A DNA stretch of 64,000 nucleotides from JANJUB01 sp964586225 (lineage in GTDB: Bacteria > Armatimonadota > Fimbriimonadia > Fimbriimonadales > Fimbriimonadaceae): assembly GCA_964586225.1 (NCBI GenBank), contig CAZPHD010000005.1:1-64000 (forward strand). The letters are read 5' to 3'. This document shows positions 50,505-59,697 of this stretch, in pieces. The translations under genes and the position numbers were made by a program. Position 1 is the stretch's first letter, and each line of letters opens with the position of its first letter. The notes under the pieces are model-generated. The model searched no databases, had not been told where the DNA came from, and worked only from the letters and a program-made list of their open reading frames with translations.

Positions 50505-50533
50505 GAGGCGCGCGGTGGGTTCGTCCCGCGCTT
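50505..50533 (+). repeat. REP-2 palindrome, copy 5
   Basis: GAGGC, arm GCGCGG, loop TGGGTTCGTC, arm CCGCGC, TT. Perfect 6-bp stem. The 180-base spacer around copies 4 and 5 also starts with gcagtcggcag tandem words and has no gene. Confidence 0.65.
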
Positions 50534-50537
50534 GTAA

Positions 50538-50574
50538 GGCCCCCTCCCCTTGATCCAACATTCGAGGAGGGGGC
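50538..50574 (-). terminator. Hairpin at the end of the Gly/Asn/Gln-rich protein gene
   Basis: GGCCCCCTCC and GGAGGGGGC arms with an 18-base loop, directly after the stop codon at 50583 (minus strand). Confidence 0.55.
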
Positions 50575-50582
50575 TCAGGCTC

Positions 50583-51803
50583 CTAGCGTCGCCAGCTCGT
50601 CCGGAAGTCGGTGATCGTGTATCCGTAGCGATCTTCTTCCATCCGGAAGTTGTGATACACCGAGGCCCGGCGGCCCCAAGGATCGACATACTCGTGACGA
50701 GCCGTGACTTGAGCTTCGCCCCGGTGCGTCTGTACGCGGTCGATCTCGTAGCGAACCGTCCGGGTCGTCTCGATGTTGTCGAGCATCATGTCATAGAAGT
50801 CGTCGGCCTCCAGAGAGTAGGCGTAGCGATCATCCATGTAGATGTTGATTCGGCCGCGACGCGGAATCAAACGCCCCAGGGCCCGCCGATCACCTCGCTC
50901 GAACGCGTTCACCAGATCCCACAGCGAGTCATCAAGCACACTCCGGTCATACCGGTCATAGCGGTCGTTGTCATAGCCCCACCCGCTCGTGTTGCGGCTT
51001 CTATTCCAGGAGTAGTTCGTTCCGCTCGTGAACGTCCACGACAAGTTGCCCACGTAGAAGATTCGCGTGACCGAGACATACCCAGGCAGATGCGGGTAGT
51101 AGTACCACGGCGAGAATGAGCAGTTGTTGCCATAGGGCGTGAACGAGTAGTGCGGGTAGTAGAAGTAGTCGTCGCGCCAATTGTTGTGGTAGCTGTGATA
51201 ACCCTGGCGGATGTTCGTATTCACCCGAACCTGCTCGGTGCGCAGCACTTGGCTGGCGATCGATCCCTTGTTCAGCAAGTTGATCGGCGCCTCGCGGATG
51301 TCAAACCGATCGTTTCGGTTGTTCGTCGATCCGTAGTTGGTGTTACCGAGCCGCCCACGGTCGTTGCCGCGACCTTGCGACTGACCCTGATTCCCGAGGC
51401 CTTGGCCCTTGTTGCCCAGACCGCTGTTCGAGCTTGAACCTTGATTGCCGCGGTTGCCCTGATTGCCGAGGGTGCTGCCACCCGAGTTACCGCTATTGCC
51501 GCGACTGCCACCACCGCTGCCTTGGTTGCCAAGGCCTCCGCCCTGGTTCCCCTGACCCTTGTTGCCGAGGCCGCCGCCTTGATTGCCCTGGCCCTTGTTG
51601 CCTTGGTTTCCGAGGCCGCCGCCACCACCGCCCGTGGTTTTGCCGCCGCCCGAAGTTCCGCCCCCGGTTGTACCGCCACCGGTTCCCGTGCCGGTGCCGC
51701 CGCCCTGGTTGCCTTTGCCCTTACCCGTTTGGGCAGGTGCATCTACGGCGGCGAAAGCGAGGGACATGATCCCCATGGCTGAGATGATGCGAAACCAGGT
51801 CAT
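50583..51803 (-). CDS. Secreted Gly/Asn/Gln-rich repeat protein
   Basis: A 406-residue protein with a signal peptide (1-25). Residues 26-165 are a low-complexity stretch of Gly, Asn, Gln, Lys and Ser with repeating units G-N-Q-G, G-N-K-G-Q-G-N-Q-G-G-G-L. The C-terminal 240 residues form a distinct folded domain with many Tyr, Trp and Asp-Arg pairs (Y-D-R-Y-D-R-S), ending in a beta-sheet segment with T-I-T-D-F. An aaggag SD lies 10 bases before the ATG. Possibly a matrix or adhesion protein. Confidence 0.7.
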   Translation of the reverse strand: MTWFRIISAMGIMSLAFAAVDAPAQTGKGKGNQGGGTGTGTGGGTTGGGTSGGGKTTGGGGGGLGNQGNKGQGNQGGGLGNKGQGNQGGGLGNQGSGGGSRGNSGNSGGSTLGNQGNRGNQGSSSNSGLGNKGQGLGNQGQSQGRGNDRGRLGNTNYGSTNNRNDRFDIREAPINLLNKGSIASQVLRTEQVRVNTNIRQGYHSYHNNWRDDYFYYPHYSFTPYGNNCSFSPWYYYPHLPGYVSVTRIFYVGNLSWTFTSGTNYSWNRSRNTSGWGYDNDRYDRYDRSVLDDSLWDLVNAFERGDRRALGRLIPRRGRINIYMDDRYAYSLEADDFYDMMLDNIETTRTVRYEIDRVQTHRGEAQVTARHEYVDPWGRRASVYHNFRMEEDRYGYTITDFRTSWRR

Positions 51804-51871
51804 TGTTGAATGGACTCCTTACCTGAACCTTTGACGCGCTACGATTCGGTCGCGTTTCGGTGATCTCAACT

Positions 51872-52420
51872 CTAAAACTGGACTTTGACCGCTTCGCGTT
51901 CCGTCGGGTTCTCAACCTGGAACAATTCACGGGGCTTGAACCCGCCCGCCGAGGCGAAAAGGCTGGAAGGGAACATCTCGGTCTTCGTGTTGTATGAGGT
52001 GGTGACCTCGTTGTAATACTGCCGGGCAAAAGAAATCTTGTCCTCGGTGCCGCGAAGCTCGTTCTGTAAGTTCAACATGTTGTCGCTACTCTTCAGGTCG
52101 GGATACGCCTCCGCCAACCCGAAGAGGCCGGTCAGGGCCGCGCCGACCGCGGCTTCGGCCGTGGCTTTCTCGCCCACCGTTTTGGCCGCCAGGGCCTGGT
52201 TCCGAGCCTGAATCACGCGCTCAAGCGTGTCCTTCTCGTGCGCCATATAGCCCTTGACGGTCTCGACCAGATTCGGAATCAGGTCATACCTTCGCTTGAG
52301 CTGAACATCAATCTGCGCCCACGCATTCGCGGATCGTTGGCGGGCGGCGACCAAGCCGTTGTAAATGCCGACGGCGCCAACCAATATCAAGACCAGAACG
52401 ATAACGATCACGTGAAGCAT
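51872..52420 (-). CDS. lemA: LemA family protein
   Basis: A 182-residue membrane-anchored helical-bundle protein. One N-terminal transmembrane segment (3-22), then Y-N-G-L-V-A-A-R-Q, R-R-Y-D-L-I-P-N-L-V-E-T-V-K-G and A-R-Q-Y-Y-N-E-V typical of LemA. Role unclear in general. A gagaggt SD-like word is about 10 bases upstream. Next to a lipoprotein. Confidence 0.93.
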   Translation of the reverse strand: MLHVIVIVLVLILVGAVGIYNGLVAARQRSANAWAQIDVQLKRRYDLIPNLVETVKGYMAHEKDTLERVIQARNQALAAKTVGEKATAEAAVGAALTGLFGLAEAYPDLKSSDNMLNLQNELRGTEDKISFARQYYNEVTTSYNTKTEMFPSSLFASAGGFKPRELFQVENPTEREAVKVQF

Positions 52421-52446
52421 GGGTTTGTTGACCTCTCAGAGGGTTG

Positions 52447-52866
52447 CTACGGATTACGGCTGCGATTCGCCGCAGGTTTCGGCGTGAGGCGAATGGGCGT
52501 TGGATCGGGACCCCGGACGTCGTGAAGAATCAGGTCCTTGCCCTCCGGCACGAGATACGCGCCTTCACCCATCACCGTCTCGTCTTTGCTGGGAATGATG
52601 TCGCGGCCCCCCACGACCCGCGGCGTGAGCATGATCTTGCCCTCTCGGACTTCATACGAACCCTCAACGGGCAGCGAGTGGATCATCAACATGTAGCGAC
52701 CGTTCGGTTCGAGGGTGAGTTCGAGGGCTCCGGCCGTGTTGACGATGTGAGCCGGGCCCTCTAAAATGCGCTTGCCCGACCAGGTCCCTTCATAGCGGGG
52801 AGCGCCGCATCCGGTCAGCCAGACCCCCAGCCCGACAGCCATAATCAATCTGATGGCCGTGATCAC
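52447..52866 (-). CDS. Lipoprotein of unknown function
   Basis: A 139-residue protein. The N-terminus M-I-T-A-I-R-L-I-M-A-V-G-L-G-V-W-L-T-G-C gives a classic lipobox with Cys20. The mature part is a small beta-domain: Y-E-G-T-W-S-G-K, L-E-L-T-L-E-P-N-G-R-Y. GTG start at 52866 is supported by TAGACT 6 bases upstream, although this makes the start overlap the divergent purL start by 14 bases. Alternative ATG at 52842 would shorten the signal sequence to 12 residues. Confidence 0.7.
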   Translation of the reverse strand: MITAIRLIMAVGLGVWLTGCGAPRYEGTWSGKRILEGPAHIVNTAGALELTLEPNGRYMLMIHSLPVEGSYEVREGKIMLTPRVVGGRDIIPSKDETVMGEGAYLVPEGKDLILHDVRGPDPTPIRLTPKPAANRSRNP

Positions 52867-52878
52867 TCCCGAAGTCTA
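52840..52878. promoter_or_regulatory. Interleaved divergent -10 elements, purL / lipoprotein
   Basis: Plus: CATAAT (52840-52845) 7 bases before the purL ATG (52853). Minus: TAGACT (52878-52873) 6 bases before the GTG (52866). Each -10 lies inside the other gene's coding sequence. Confidence 0.5.
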
Positions 52879-55090
52879 CACCTCCATGGGCCTCAATGAT
52901 TTTGAGTACGAGCGAATCTTGTCTCTACTCGGTCGCGAACCTAGTCTCACCGAACTCGGCATGTTCTCGGTGATGTGGAGCGAACACTGCGGCTACAAGT
53001 ACAGCCGCCCCGTGCTCGCGCTGTTCAAGAAGTACAAGGAAGCCATGGAAGGCGAAGGCCACGAGAATGCGGGTGTCGTGGACATTGGCGATGGCTGGGG
53101 CGTGACCATGAAGGTCGAATCGCATAACCATCCGAGCGCGGTAGAACCTTATCAGGGCGCCGCGACCGGAGTCGGTGGAATCATCCGCGACATTCTCACC
53201 ATGGGCGCAAGGCCCATCGCTGCGCTGAATTCGCTTCGATTTGGCCCCCTCACCGCCGATACGCATACGAGCGAGGCCGTCGCCCAACGCAACCGCTACC
53301 TCTTCGAGCATGTCGTCGCCGGCATCGCGGGCTATGGCAACTGCGTCGGCGTGCCGACCGTCGGCGGGGAAGTCAACTTTCACCCGCGCTACTCGGGGCG
53401 TCCGCTGGTGAATGCGATGTGCGTTGGCCTTCTACGCATCGATGAGATCACCACGGCAGCCGCCCAAGGCGATGGCAATCCGGTCATCTACATCGGCTCC
53501 GCGACCGGCAAGGACGGCATCCACGGCGCGAGTTTCGCCAGCAAGAAGCTGAAGGACGACGCCGTCGAAGATCGTCCCAACGTTCAAATCGGCGACCCGT
53601 TCGCCGAGAAGTTGCTGATCGAAGGAACGCTTGAAGCGCTACAAACCGGAGCCATCGTTGCCATCCAAGACATGGGCGCGGCGGGGCTGACGTGCTCGAC
53701 GGTCGAGATGTCCAGCAAAGGCGGTGTCGGCATGGAGATCGACCTCGACAAAGTGCCGATGCGCGAGAGCGACATGAGCGCCTACGAGCTGATGCTGAGC
53801 GAAAGTCAAGAACGGATGCTCGCAGTGGCCCATCGCGGGCGAGAAGACGAGGTGCTGGCGGTCTTCCGCAAGTGGGGTCTCAAAGCCGAGGTGATCGGCT
53901 ATGTAAACGAGGCGGGCGAGACCACGGTTCGGCGACATGGCGAAGTTGCCGCAAGCCTGGATGCCAAGTTCCTCACCGACCACTGCCCAACCTACACGCC
54001 ACCCGCCGAGATTCCGGCTTACTTTGTCGCTGCCCAGCAGTTTTCGATCGACTCCGTTCCGCAAGCGAACGTCGAAGACGCTCTGCTCAAGCTCCTCGCG
54101 AGTCCGAACATCGCAAGTAAGCGATGGGTCTACCGTCAATACGATCAGCAGGTCCAAACGCAAACCGTGATCCTGCCGGGAGCCGGCGATGCCGCCGTGC
54201 TGGCCCCGCGCGGTACCGGCAAGGGGTTGGCACTCACTCTTGATGGCAACGCTCGCCACGTGTATCTGCACCCCTACGTGGGTGGCCTCCGCGCGGTGTG
54301 CGAGGCGGCTCGGAATGTCGCCTGCGTCGGGGCGAAACCGGTAGCCGCGACCGATGGGCTGAACTACGGCAACCCCCAGCGACCCCACGTGTATTGGCAG
54401 TTCCGCGAGTCGGTCACTGGAATCGCCGAGGCGTGCGAAGCGCTTGATACTCCCGTCATTTCGGGCAACGTCAGCTTCTACAACGAAACCGATGCGGGTG
54501 AGGTGTTGCCGACTCCGCTAATCGGCGTGCTCGGTGTGTTGGATCGCGCTGAAGACGCAATTGGACAGGCCCTTACGCCGGGTATGGCGCTTGGAATGAT
54601 CGAGGTGCCGCTTCCTGCTGATTCGCAAGCTGGACTGGGCGCGAGCGAGTATCTCCTAGCTGTACACGGCATCGAAGACGGACTCCCAACCGCCCCCGAT
54701 CTGGCTGGGGAGCGCAAGCTCGCGGAGACCTTGGTGAGCCTCGTAGCGGGTAAGCAGATTCGGGCCGCCCACGACGTGTCGGATGGCGGATTGGCGGTCA
54801 CACTTGCCGAGATGGTGCTGGCTGGATCAGCAGGAGCGTCGGTGACGGTTTCAGTGACGGGTCGGGAAGATGCCGCGTTCTTCTCCGAAGCACCGGGTCG
54901 GGTGGTCGTTGGTTATAGCCCAGACTCGGCCGAGAACATCCGTCGCGCTGTTGCGCAGGCCGGATTGGCGTGGACAGAGCTTGGAAATGCAAGCTCCGAC
55001 CCGGACGTCTTAAAGATGAACGATCATTGCTGGTCGGTTGATGCTTTGCGTACCGCGTTCGAAGACGCCATCCCGAACGCGATGGCCTAG
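52853..55090 (+). CDS. purL: Phosphoribosylformylglycinamidine synthase subunit PurL
   Basis: Purine synthesis: converts FGAR to FGAM. The 745-residue small form works with separate PurQ and PurS, which are not here. It keeps M-W-S-E-H-C-G-Y-K-Y-S-R (catalytic His), E-S-H-N-H-P-S-A and G-A-A-T-G-V-G-G-I-I-R-D, and the second half has S-G-N-V-S-F-Y-N-E-T and H-D-V-S-D-G-G-L. Full length with no interruption. Confidence 0.97.
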   Translation: MAVITPEVYTSMGLNDFEYERILSLLGREPSLTELGMFSVMWSEHCGYKYSRPVLALFKKYKEAMEGEGHENAGVVDIGDGWGVTMKVESHNHPSAVEPYQGAATGVGGIIRDILTMGARPIAALNSLRFGPLTADTHTSEAVAQRNRYLFEHVVAGIAGYGNCVGVPTVGGEVNFHPRYSGRPLVNAMCVGLLRIDEITTAAAQGDGNPVIYIGSATGKDGIHGASFASKKLKDDAVEDRPNVQIGDPFAEKLLIEGTLEALQTGAIVAIQDMGAAGLTCSTVEMSSKGGVGMEIDLDKVPMRESDMSAYELMLSESQERMLAVAHRGREDEVLAVFRKWGLKAEVIGYVNEAGETTVRRHGEVAASLDAKFLTDHCPTYTPPAEIPAYFVAAQQFSIDSVPQANVEDALLKLLASPNIASKRWVYRQYDQQVQTQTVILPGAGDAAVLAPRGTGKGLALTLDGNARHVYLHPYVGGLRAVCEAARNVACVGAKPVAATDGLNYGNPQRPHVYWQFRESVTGIAEACEALDTPVISGNVSFYNETDAGEVLPTPLIGVLGVLDRAEDAIGQALTPGMALGMIEVPLPADSQAGLGASEYLLAVHGIEDGLPTAPDLAGERKLAETLVSLVAGKQIRAAHDVSDGGLAVTLAEMVLAGSAGASVTVSVTGREDAAFFSEAPGRVVVGYSPDSAENIRRAVAQAGLAWTELGNASSDPDVLKMNDHCWSVDALRTAFEDAIPNAMA

Positions 55091-55133
55091 GGGTTTTGGC
55101 ACGGATTGTGCGAGAGTCGAGAACAGGGATCAT

Positions 55134-56579
55134 ATGAAACGGTTGTTGATCATTGCGTTGGTTATGGCTTCGCTTGGCACGGTGTGGGCGCAGACCCCTC
55201 CTGTTGACCGCGAAGTCCAGAAGAAGGTTGTCGCGGCGGCTGACTTGTATAAGGCCGGCAACACCGATGGTGCGCTTAAGGCGTTCGAAGATTTGTACGC
55301 GGCCCATCCGGAAAACAGCGACGTCCTCGCATGGCTGGGCTTCCTCTACTTGCGGGCAGAGCGTGCTGAACAGGCCGTTCCGATCCTCGAAAAGGCGCTT
55401 GCGGCTAAACCCAGCAGTCTTGACGTGCTTAACAACCTTGGCAATGCGCGCCAGCGCGTCGGCGACGACGAGCGAGCGGTGACCTGCTACGAGCGCATCA
55501 CTGAGATTGATCCCAAGATGTTTGAGGCCTGGTACAACCTGGGCAATATCCGCCTACGACTCGGCAACGTTGACTCGGCTCTGACTGCCTACACTCGCGC
55601 TACCGAACTGAAGCCAACCGACCCGTTTGTCTACAACAATATCGGTGTCGCTTACGAGCGGCAGAAGAAGTACGACGTCGCCGCGCAGAGCTTTGTCAAG
55701 GCGGCGACCCTGCGACAGGATAATGTCGTGTTCGCGAAGAACGCGGGCGTGACCCTAGCGAAGATCAAGCAGTATCAGCAAGCCGTGCCGCACCTGGAGC
55801 GGGCGCTCCGACTTGATCCCAATGACGCTTCGCTTGCGCTGACGTTGGCTGACACTTATTCAAAGCTTTCGCGCCCCGACGATGCGCTCCGCGTTTACGA
55901 AGCGTCGCAGAACATCTTGAGCGACAACCCGGCGTTCTGGTTCAACCTCGGGGTGCTTCGTGATCAGAAGGGCGATGCCAAGGGCGCCGAGGCCGCCTAT
56001 GTCAAGGCCCTTGAAATCAACGCAAACGATACGGATGCGCTGAACAACCTTGGATTGGTTCAGTTCCGAGCGGGTCGGTTTGATGAGGCCCAGGCCACCT
56101 TCGATCGCCTGGTCAAGTTAGACCCGAATAGTCGCCCTGCGAAGCTCAATCTCGCTGCCGCCGCGGCCAAGACCGCCGATTTCGATCTTGCGATTCGCTT
56201 GTGGCGAGAGCATCTGCGAGCGGAAGCAACCCGCACCGACATTCGTGTGAGCCTTGCAAATGCGCTGTGGGTAACCGGCGATCTCGAAGGCGCGGTCGCG
56301 CAGTTCAAGATCATTCTGAATGCTCAGCCCAACCAGCCTGATGCGCTCAATGGCATGGGCCTCTACCATCTGAAGAACTCGAAGCTTCCCGAAGCCGAAG
56401 CGAGCTTCCGAAAGGCGATTCAGTCGAACACGCGATTTGTGCAGGCTTACAACAACCTCGGCGTCGTGCTCGAGCGGCTGAACAAGAAGGCCGACGCGAT
56501 CAGCATCTGGCAGCGCGGGCTGCAGATTGATCCGAAAAATAAGGAAATCACCGAGAACCTGAAGCGCGTCAAGGGCTAG
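55134..56579 (+). CDS. Secreted TPR-repeat protein
   Basis: A 481-residue protein with a signal peptide (1-20; ...V-W-A-Q) and about twelve tetratricopeptide repeats in tandem, each with the A-x(3)-Y/F-x(2)-A-L pattern. No enzymatic domain. It is likely a periplasmic or outer-surface scaffold. It follows purL by 43 bases and nadK comes 16 bases later. Confidence 0.88.
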   Translation: MKRLLIIALVMASLGTVWAQTPPVDREVQKKVVAAADLYKAGNTDGALKAFEDLYAAHPENSDVLAWLGFLYLRAERAEQAVPILEKALAAKPSSLDVLNNLGNARQRVGDDERAVTCYERITEIDPKMFEAWYNLGNIRLRLGNVDSALTAYTRATELKPTDPFVYNNIGVAYERQKKYDVAAQSFVKAATLRQDNVVFAKNAGVTLAKIKQYQQAVPHLERALRLDPNDASLALTLADTYSKLSRPDDALRVYEASQNILSDNPAFWFNLGVLRDQKGDAKGAEAAYVKALEINANDTDALNNLGLVQFRAGRFDEAQATFDRLVKLDPNSRPAKLNLAAAAAKTADFDLAIRLWREHLRAEATRTDIRVSLANALWVTGDLEGAVAQFKIILNAQPNQPDALNGMGLYHLKNSKLPEAEASFRKAIQSNTRFVQAYNNLGVVLERLNKKADAISIWQRGLQIDPKNKEITENLKRVKG

Positions 56580-56583
56580 CGGC

Positions 56584-56589
56584 TAAGAT
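56584..56589 (+). promoter_or_regulatory. Near-start -10 element of nadK
   Basis: TAAGAT ends 6 bases before the GTG at 56596. Confidence 0.4.
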
Positions 56590-56595
56590 AATAGC

Positions 56596-57456
56596 GTGCG
56601 CATTCACTTTTTGGTGAACCCGAATCGCCTCGACGCAGTGCAAGCTGCGGGCGAGGCGATTCGTTTCGTTCGGCACCGGGGAGCAAGGGTGGCCACCGAG
56701 CGCGAGGGCGCCGAGATCTTGGGCATTGAGGGCCTCCCAAAGGACGAACTCGGTCAAGCCGATCTCATGATCACGTTCGGCGGCGATGGCACGCTCATTC
56801 GCGCCGCCGATAACTGCTCCGCCCACAACACACCGATCCTCGGCGTCTACTTCGGTCGCTTCGGCTTCGTTACGCAATGCCAACCGAATGAAATCGGGGC
56901 GAGCCTGAGCGAGTTCTTCGACGGTACCGCGAACTTCGAAAACCGCATGATGCTTCAAGTTGAGCTTGAGCGCGGGGGCATCGTCGTGGCGACGCTTCAC
57001 GTACTCAATGAGGTCACGCTCCAGCGAGCGACCACGGCGCGGATGCTGTCGTTCGAAGTTGAGGTTGATGACCACTTCCTCACCGCGTATCCTGCGGACG
57101 GCGTGATCCTGTGTACACCTACGGGCTCGACTGCCTACAACCTCAGCGCGGGCGGTCCGATCATCGATCCGCGTATGGAGTGCGTGACGCTCACCGCTCT
57201 CGCTCCCCACACCCTCAGTGCCCGGCCGCTCGTGCTGAGGCCCGACTCGGTGGTGCACCTGCGGGTCCAGAGCGACGGCGACGCCATGCTGTCCGCCGAC
57301 AGTCACACCCGGCTTCATATCCTGAGCGGCGACAACATCCGCATCTCGCGCTCACCGCGGGTTACGCGCCTGCTCAGCGTGGATCGCGAGGACTTCTTGT
57401 CGAAGCTAAGCGAACGCCTACTATGGAGTCAGAGTATCTTGGGAAGTCAAGGATGA
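56596..57456 (+). CDS. nadK: NAD kinase
   Basis: Phosphorylates NAD to NADP. 286 residues: G62-G-D-G-T66 in the ATP-binding loop, L-N-E-V near 137-140, and T-P-T-G-S-T-A-Y-N-L-S-A-G-G-P. GTG start. The stop overlaps the start of the ABC ATPase gene (ATGA). Confidence 0.95.
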   Translation: MRIHFLVNPNRLDAVQAAGEAIRFVRHRGARVATEREGAEILGIEGLPKDELGQADLMITFGGDGTLIRAADNCSAHNTPILGVYFGRFGFVTQCQPNEIGASLSEFFDGTANFENRMMLQVELERGGIVVATLHVLNEVTLQRATTARMLSFEVEVDDHFLTAYPADGVILCTPTGSTAYNLSAGGPIIDPRMECVTLTALAPHTLSARPLVLRPDSVVHLRVQSDGDAMLSADSHTRLHILSGDNIRISRSPRVTRLLSVDREDFLSKLSERLLWSQSILGSQG

Positions 57457-58376
57457 GTGTTCTTTCCGTTCGCGATGTTCACGTTGAGTTTGCCTCGCCG
57501 GGTGGGGTGGTGCGGGCGCTGGATGGCGTGTCGCTTGAGGTTGAGCGGGGTGAACTGGTCGCAGTTGTAGGCGAGTCCGGCTGCGGCAAGACGACCTTGG
57601 CGCGGGCCGTCCTTGGCTTGCAGCCCATGAGCCACGGTGAGATTGTGCTGAACGGTCGCACGGTCCACGGCACAACGCGCACGATGGCCAGGGATGTGGG
57701 CATGGTGTGGCAAGACCCTTATGCCTCGCTCGACCCGCGTTGGCGCGTGCGACGCTCCATCACCGAAGGCGCCGATCTGGCCGGCGTGAAGGCCGACGCC
57801 GAGGTGCTTTTTGATCAGGTTGGGCTCGACCGGCGCTGGCTGGATCGCTTTCCGCATCAGCTCAGCGGCGGCCAGCGTCAACGCGTAGCGATTGGCCGAG
57901 CCTTAGCCGCGGAGCCGCCGCTCGTGATCTGCGATGAGCCTACGGCCGCCCTGGATCTGTCGATTCGCGCCCAGATTTTGAACCTGCTGAAGACCATTCA
58001 GCGCGAGCGAGGCTGCTCGTTCCTCTACATTTCGCATGACCTGACGACGGTGCGTTTCCTCGCTGATCGCGTCGCTGTCATGTATCTGGGTCGGATCGTT
58101 GAAATGGGCAAGACCGAGGAGATCTTCGAGAATCCGCGGCATCCCTACACGCGGGCGCTCATGGATTCGGCCTTGACGCTCGACAAGCTACAGGCCCTGC
58201 CTGAACCGGTTCCTGGCGAGCTGCCTGACCCACGCGAGCGGTTTGTGGGGTGTCGGTTTGCGTCGCGTTGCGCCTTCGCGCAAGAAAAGTGCCTTCGAGA
58301 CGATCCTCATCTCGAAGGCACCGAGCACGCCTACGCGTGCCATTTCCCGCTGGAGCGAACTACCGCTTCCGCTTGA
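57453..58376 (+). CDS. Oligopeptide/dipeptide ABC transporter ATP-binding protein (OppF/DppF-like)
   Basis: A 307-residue ATPase. Walker A G40-ESGCGKTT48, signature L-S-G-G-Q-R-Q-R-V, Walker B I-C-D-E-P-T-A-A-L-D, and the Opp/Dpp C-terminal extension with V-G-C-R-F-A-S-R-C and Y-A-C-H-F cysteines. No permease or binding-protein partner is adjacent, except the sugar-type binding lipoprotein running the other way. Ends inside that gene's 3' end (17-base overlap). Confidence 0.92.
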   Translation: MSVLSVRDVHVEFASPGGVVRALDGVSLEVERGELVAVVGESGCGKTTLARAVLGLQPMSHGEIVLNGRTVHGTTRTMARDVGMVWQDPYASLDPRWRVRRSITEGADLAGVKADAEVLFDQVGLDRRWLDRFPHQLSGGQRQRVAIGRALAAEPPLVICDEPTAALDLSIRAQILNLLKTIQRERGCSFLYISHDLTTVRFLADRVAVMYLGRIVEMGKTEEIFENPRHPYTRALMDSALTLDKLQALPEPVPGELPDPRERFVGCRFASRCAFAQEKCLRDDPHLEGTEHAYACHFPLERTTASA

Positions 58377-59673
58377 CGATGTTGGGGTCGGCGCGCACTT
58401 CCTTGGCCTTGGCTTCGATGCGCTGAACAAACGACTCGGGCGTCTCGGTTCCGTTGAGCATGCCCGTGAGCGCATCTTCCATCTCCTTGTTCAGCGTCGG
58501 ATACCAGTCGGCGAACTGAATCGCCCACACGTCCTTGCTGGCCCGGAAGACCTCGGCCGGCTTGACGAGTTCCTTCATGAGCTCGGTCTCATCCGATCCC
58601 TTGATCCCGGTCAGCGTGCCCTTCTCCTTGACGAACTTCTTCGCGTTCGAGAGTGACGTGATCTGCTTGTAAAGCTCGATCGCCTCCTTCTGCATCTTCG
58701 ACTTTGAATAGACCATCCAAGGCTCAATCTTGATGATGACGGCGCTGGGGTCACCAGCCCCGCCAGCAACGACTGGGGGAAGGAAGAACTCCATCGCCGC
58801 ACCCTCGGGCATCGCGTCCTTCATCTCGGAACGGAGCCACGTTCCGCACATCACCATCGCCGCTTTACCTTGTAGGAATTGCGTTTGCGATTCGGTGTGG
58901 GTCATGCCGACCGAGCCGCGCTGGAAGAACCCCTTGATGTTGAGTTCATTGATCATCTTGGCGGCCTGAAGGAACGCCGGGTGCGCCCAGGCTCCCTCTT
59001 CCAAGTTCTCAGCCGCGCGCATCACCTCGGGGCCGCCGATGCTGTGCGCCCAAGGCAGCAGCATGCCGTGCAGCATGTAATAGGGATACTTGCCCTGGAA
59101 GGTGATAGGCGCCATGTCCTTGGCCTTGATCTTTTCGCCCAGCACGAGGAGCTCGTCCCACGTCTTGGGCGGGGTCCAGCCGTTCTTCGCGAACACGCCG
59201 GGGTCATACCACCAGCCCAGCATGCTGAAGAAGTGGGGAAGTACCCACGTCTTGCCGTCTTGCTGGCAATACTTCAGAATCGATGGCTCGAACGTATCGC
59301 GCCAAGTTCCGGTGCCTTCGGCGGGCGGGCCATCGAGGGCCTCATCGAGTGCGAGGAGTTGGCCCTCTTCCTTCAGCCCCCAGTGATCCATGCCCCATCC
59401 GGGGAAGAGCAGATCGGGCGCATCGCCGGAAATGAACTGCGGGCGAAGCTTCTCCCAAATGCGCGGGTCGCTCTCGAAGACCACCTTGATGTTGCCGTTC
59501 TTGGCTTCGTATTCCTTGCCGACCGCTTCGTAGTGGTCCACATCGAAGCCGCCTTTGAACGCGGCCACGCGGAGCGTGGGGGTCTCGGCGGTCTTGCTCG
59601 AAGAGCCGCATCCGACGATGGCTACCGCGGCGAGCGCGCAGATAGCGAGTTGAGTGACGGGCTTGGGCGTCAT
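58360..59673 (-). CDS. ABC transporter solute-binding lipoprotein (family 1, sugar type)
   Basis: A 437-residue lipoprotein with a lipobox A-I-V-G-C in the first 22 residues. It follows the bacterial extracellular solute-binding protein family 1 (L-R-V-A-A-F-K-G-G-F-D, G-D-A-P-D-L-L-F-P-G-W, P-K-T-W-D-E-L). TAGGAT lies 7 bases before the ATG at 59673, which favours this start over 59682. No permease genes adjacent. Confidence 0.88.
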   Translation of the reverse strand: MTPKPVTQLAICALAAVAIVGCGSSSKTAETPTLRVAAFKGGFDVDHYEAVGKEYEAKNGNIKVVFESDPRIWEKLRPQFISGDAPDLLFPGWGMDHWGLKEEGQLLALDEALDGPPAEGTGTWRDTFEPSILKYCQQDGKTWVLPHFFSMLGWWYDPGVFAKNGWTPPKTWDELLVLGEKIKAKDMAPITFQGKYPYYMLHGMLLPWAHSIGGPEVMRAAENLEEGAWAHPAFLQAAKMINELNIKGFFQRGSVGMTHTESQTQFLQGKAAMVMCGTWLRSEMKDAMPEGAAMEFFLPPVVAGGAGDPSAVIIKIEPWMVYSKSKMQKEAIELYKQITSLSNAKKFVKEKGTLTGIKGSDETELMKELVKPAEVFRASKDVWAIQFADWYPTLNKEMEDALTGMLNGTETPESFVQRIEAKAKEVRADPNIVKRKR

Positions 59674-59679
59674 GGTGTG

Positions 59680-59697
59680 CATCCTACCCGCCATAAT
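59680..59697. promoter_or_regulatory. Divergent -10 elements, binding protein / dtd
   Basis: Minus: TAGGAT (59685-59680) 7 bases before the ATG at 59673. Plus: CATAAT (59692-59697) 8 bases before the ATG at 59706. Confidence 0.45.
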
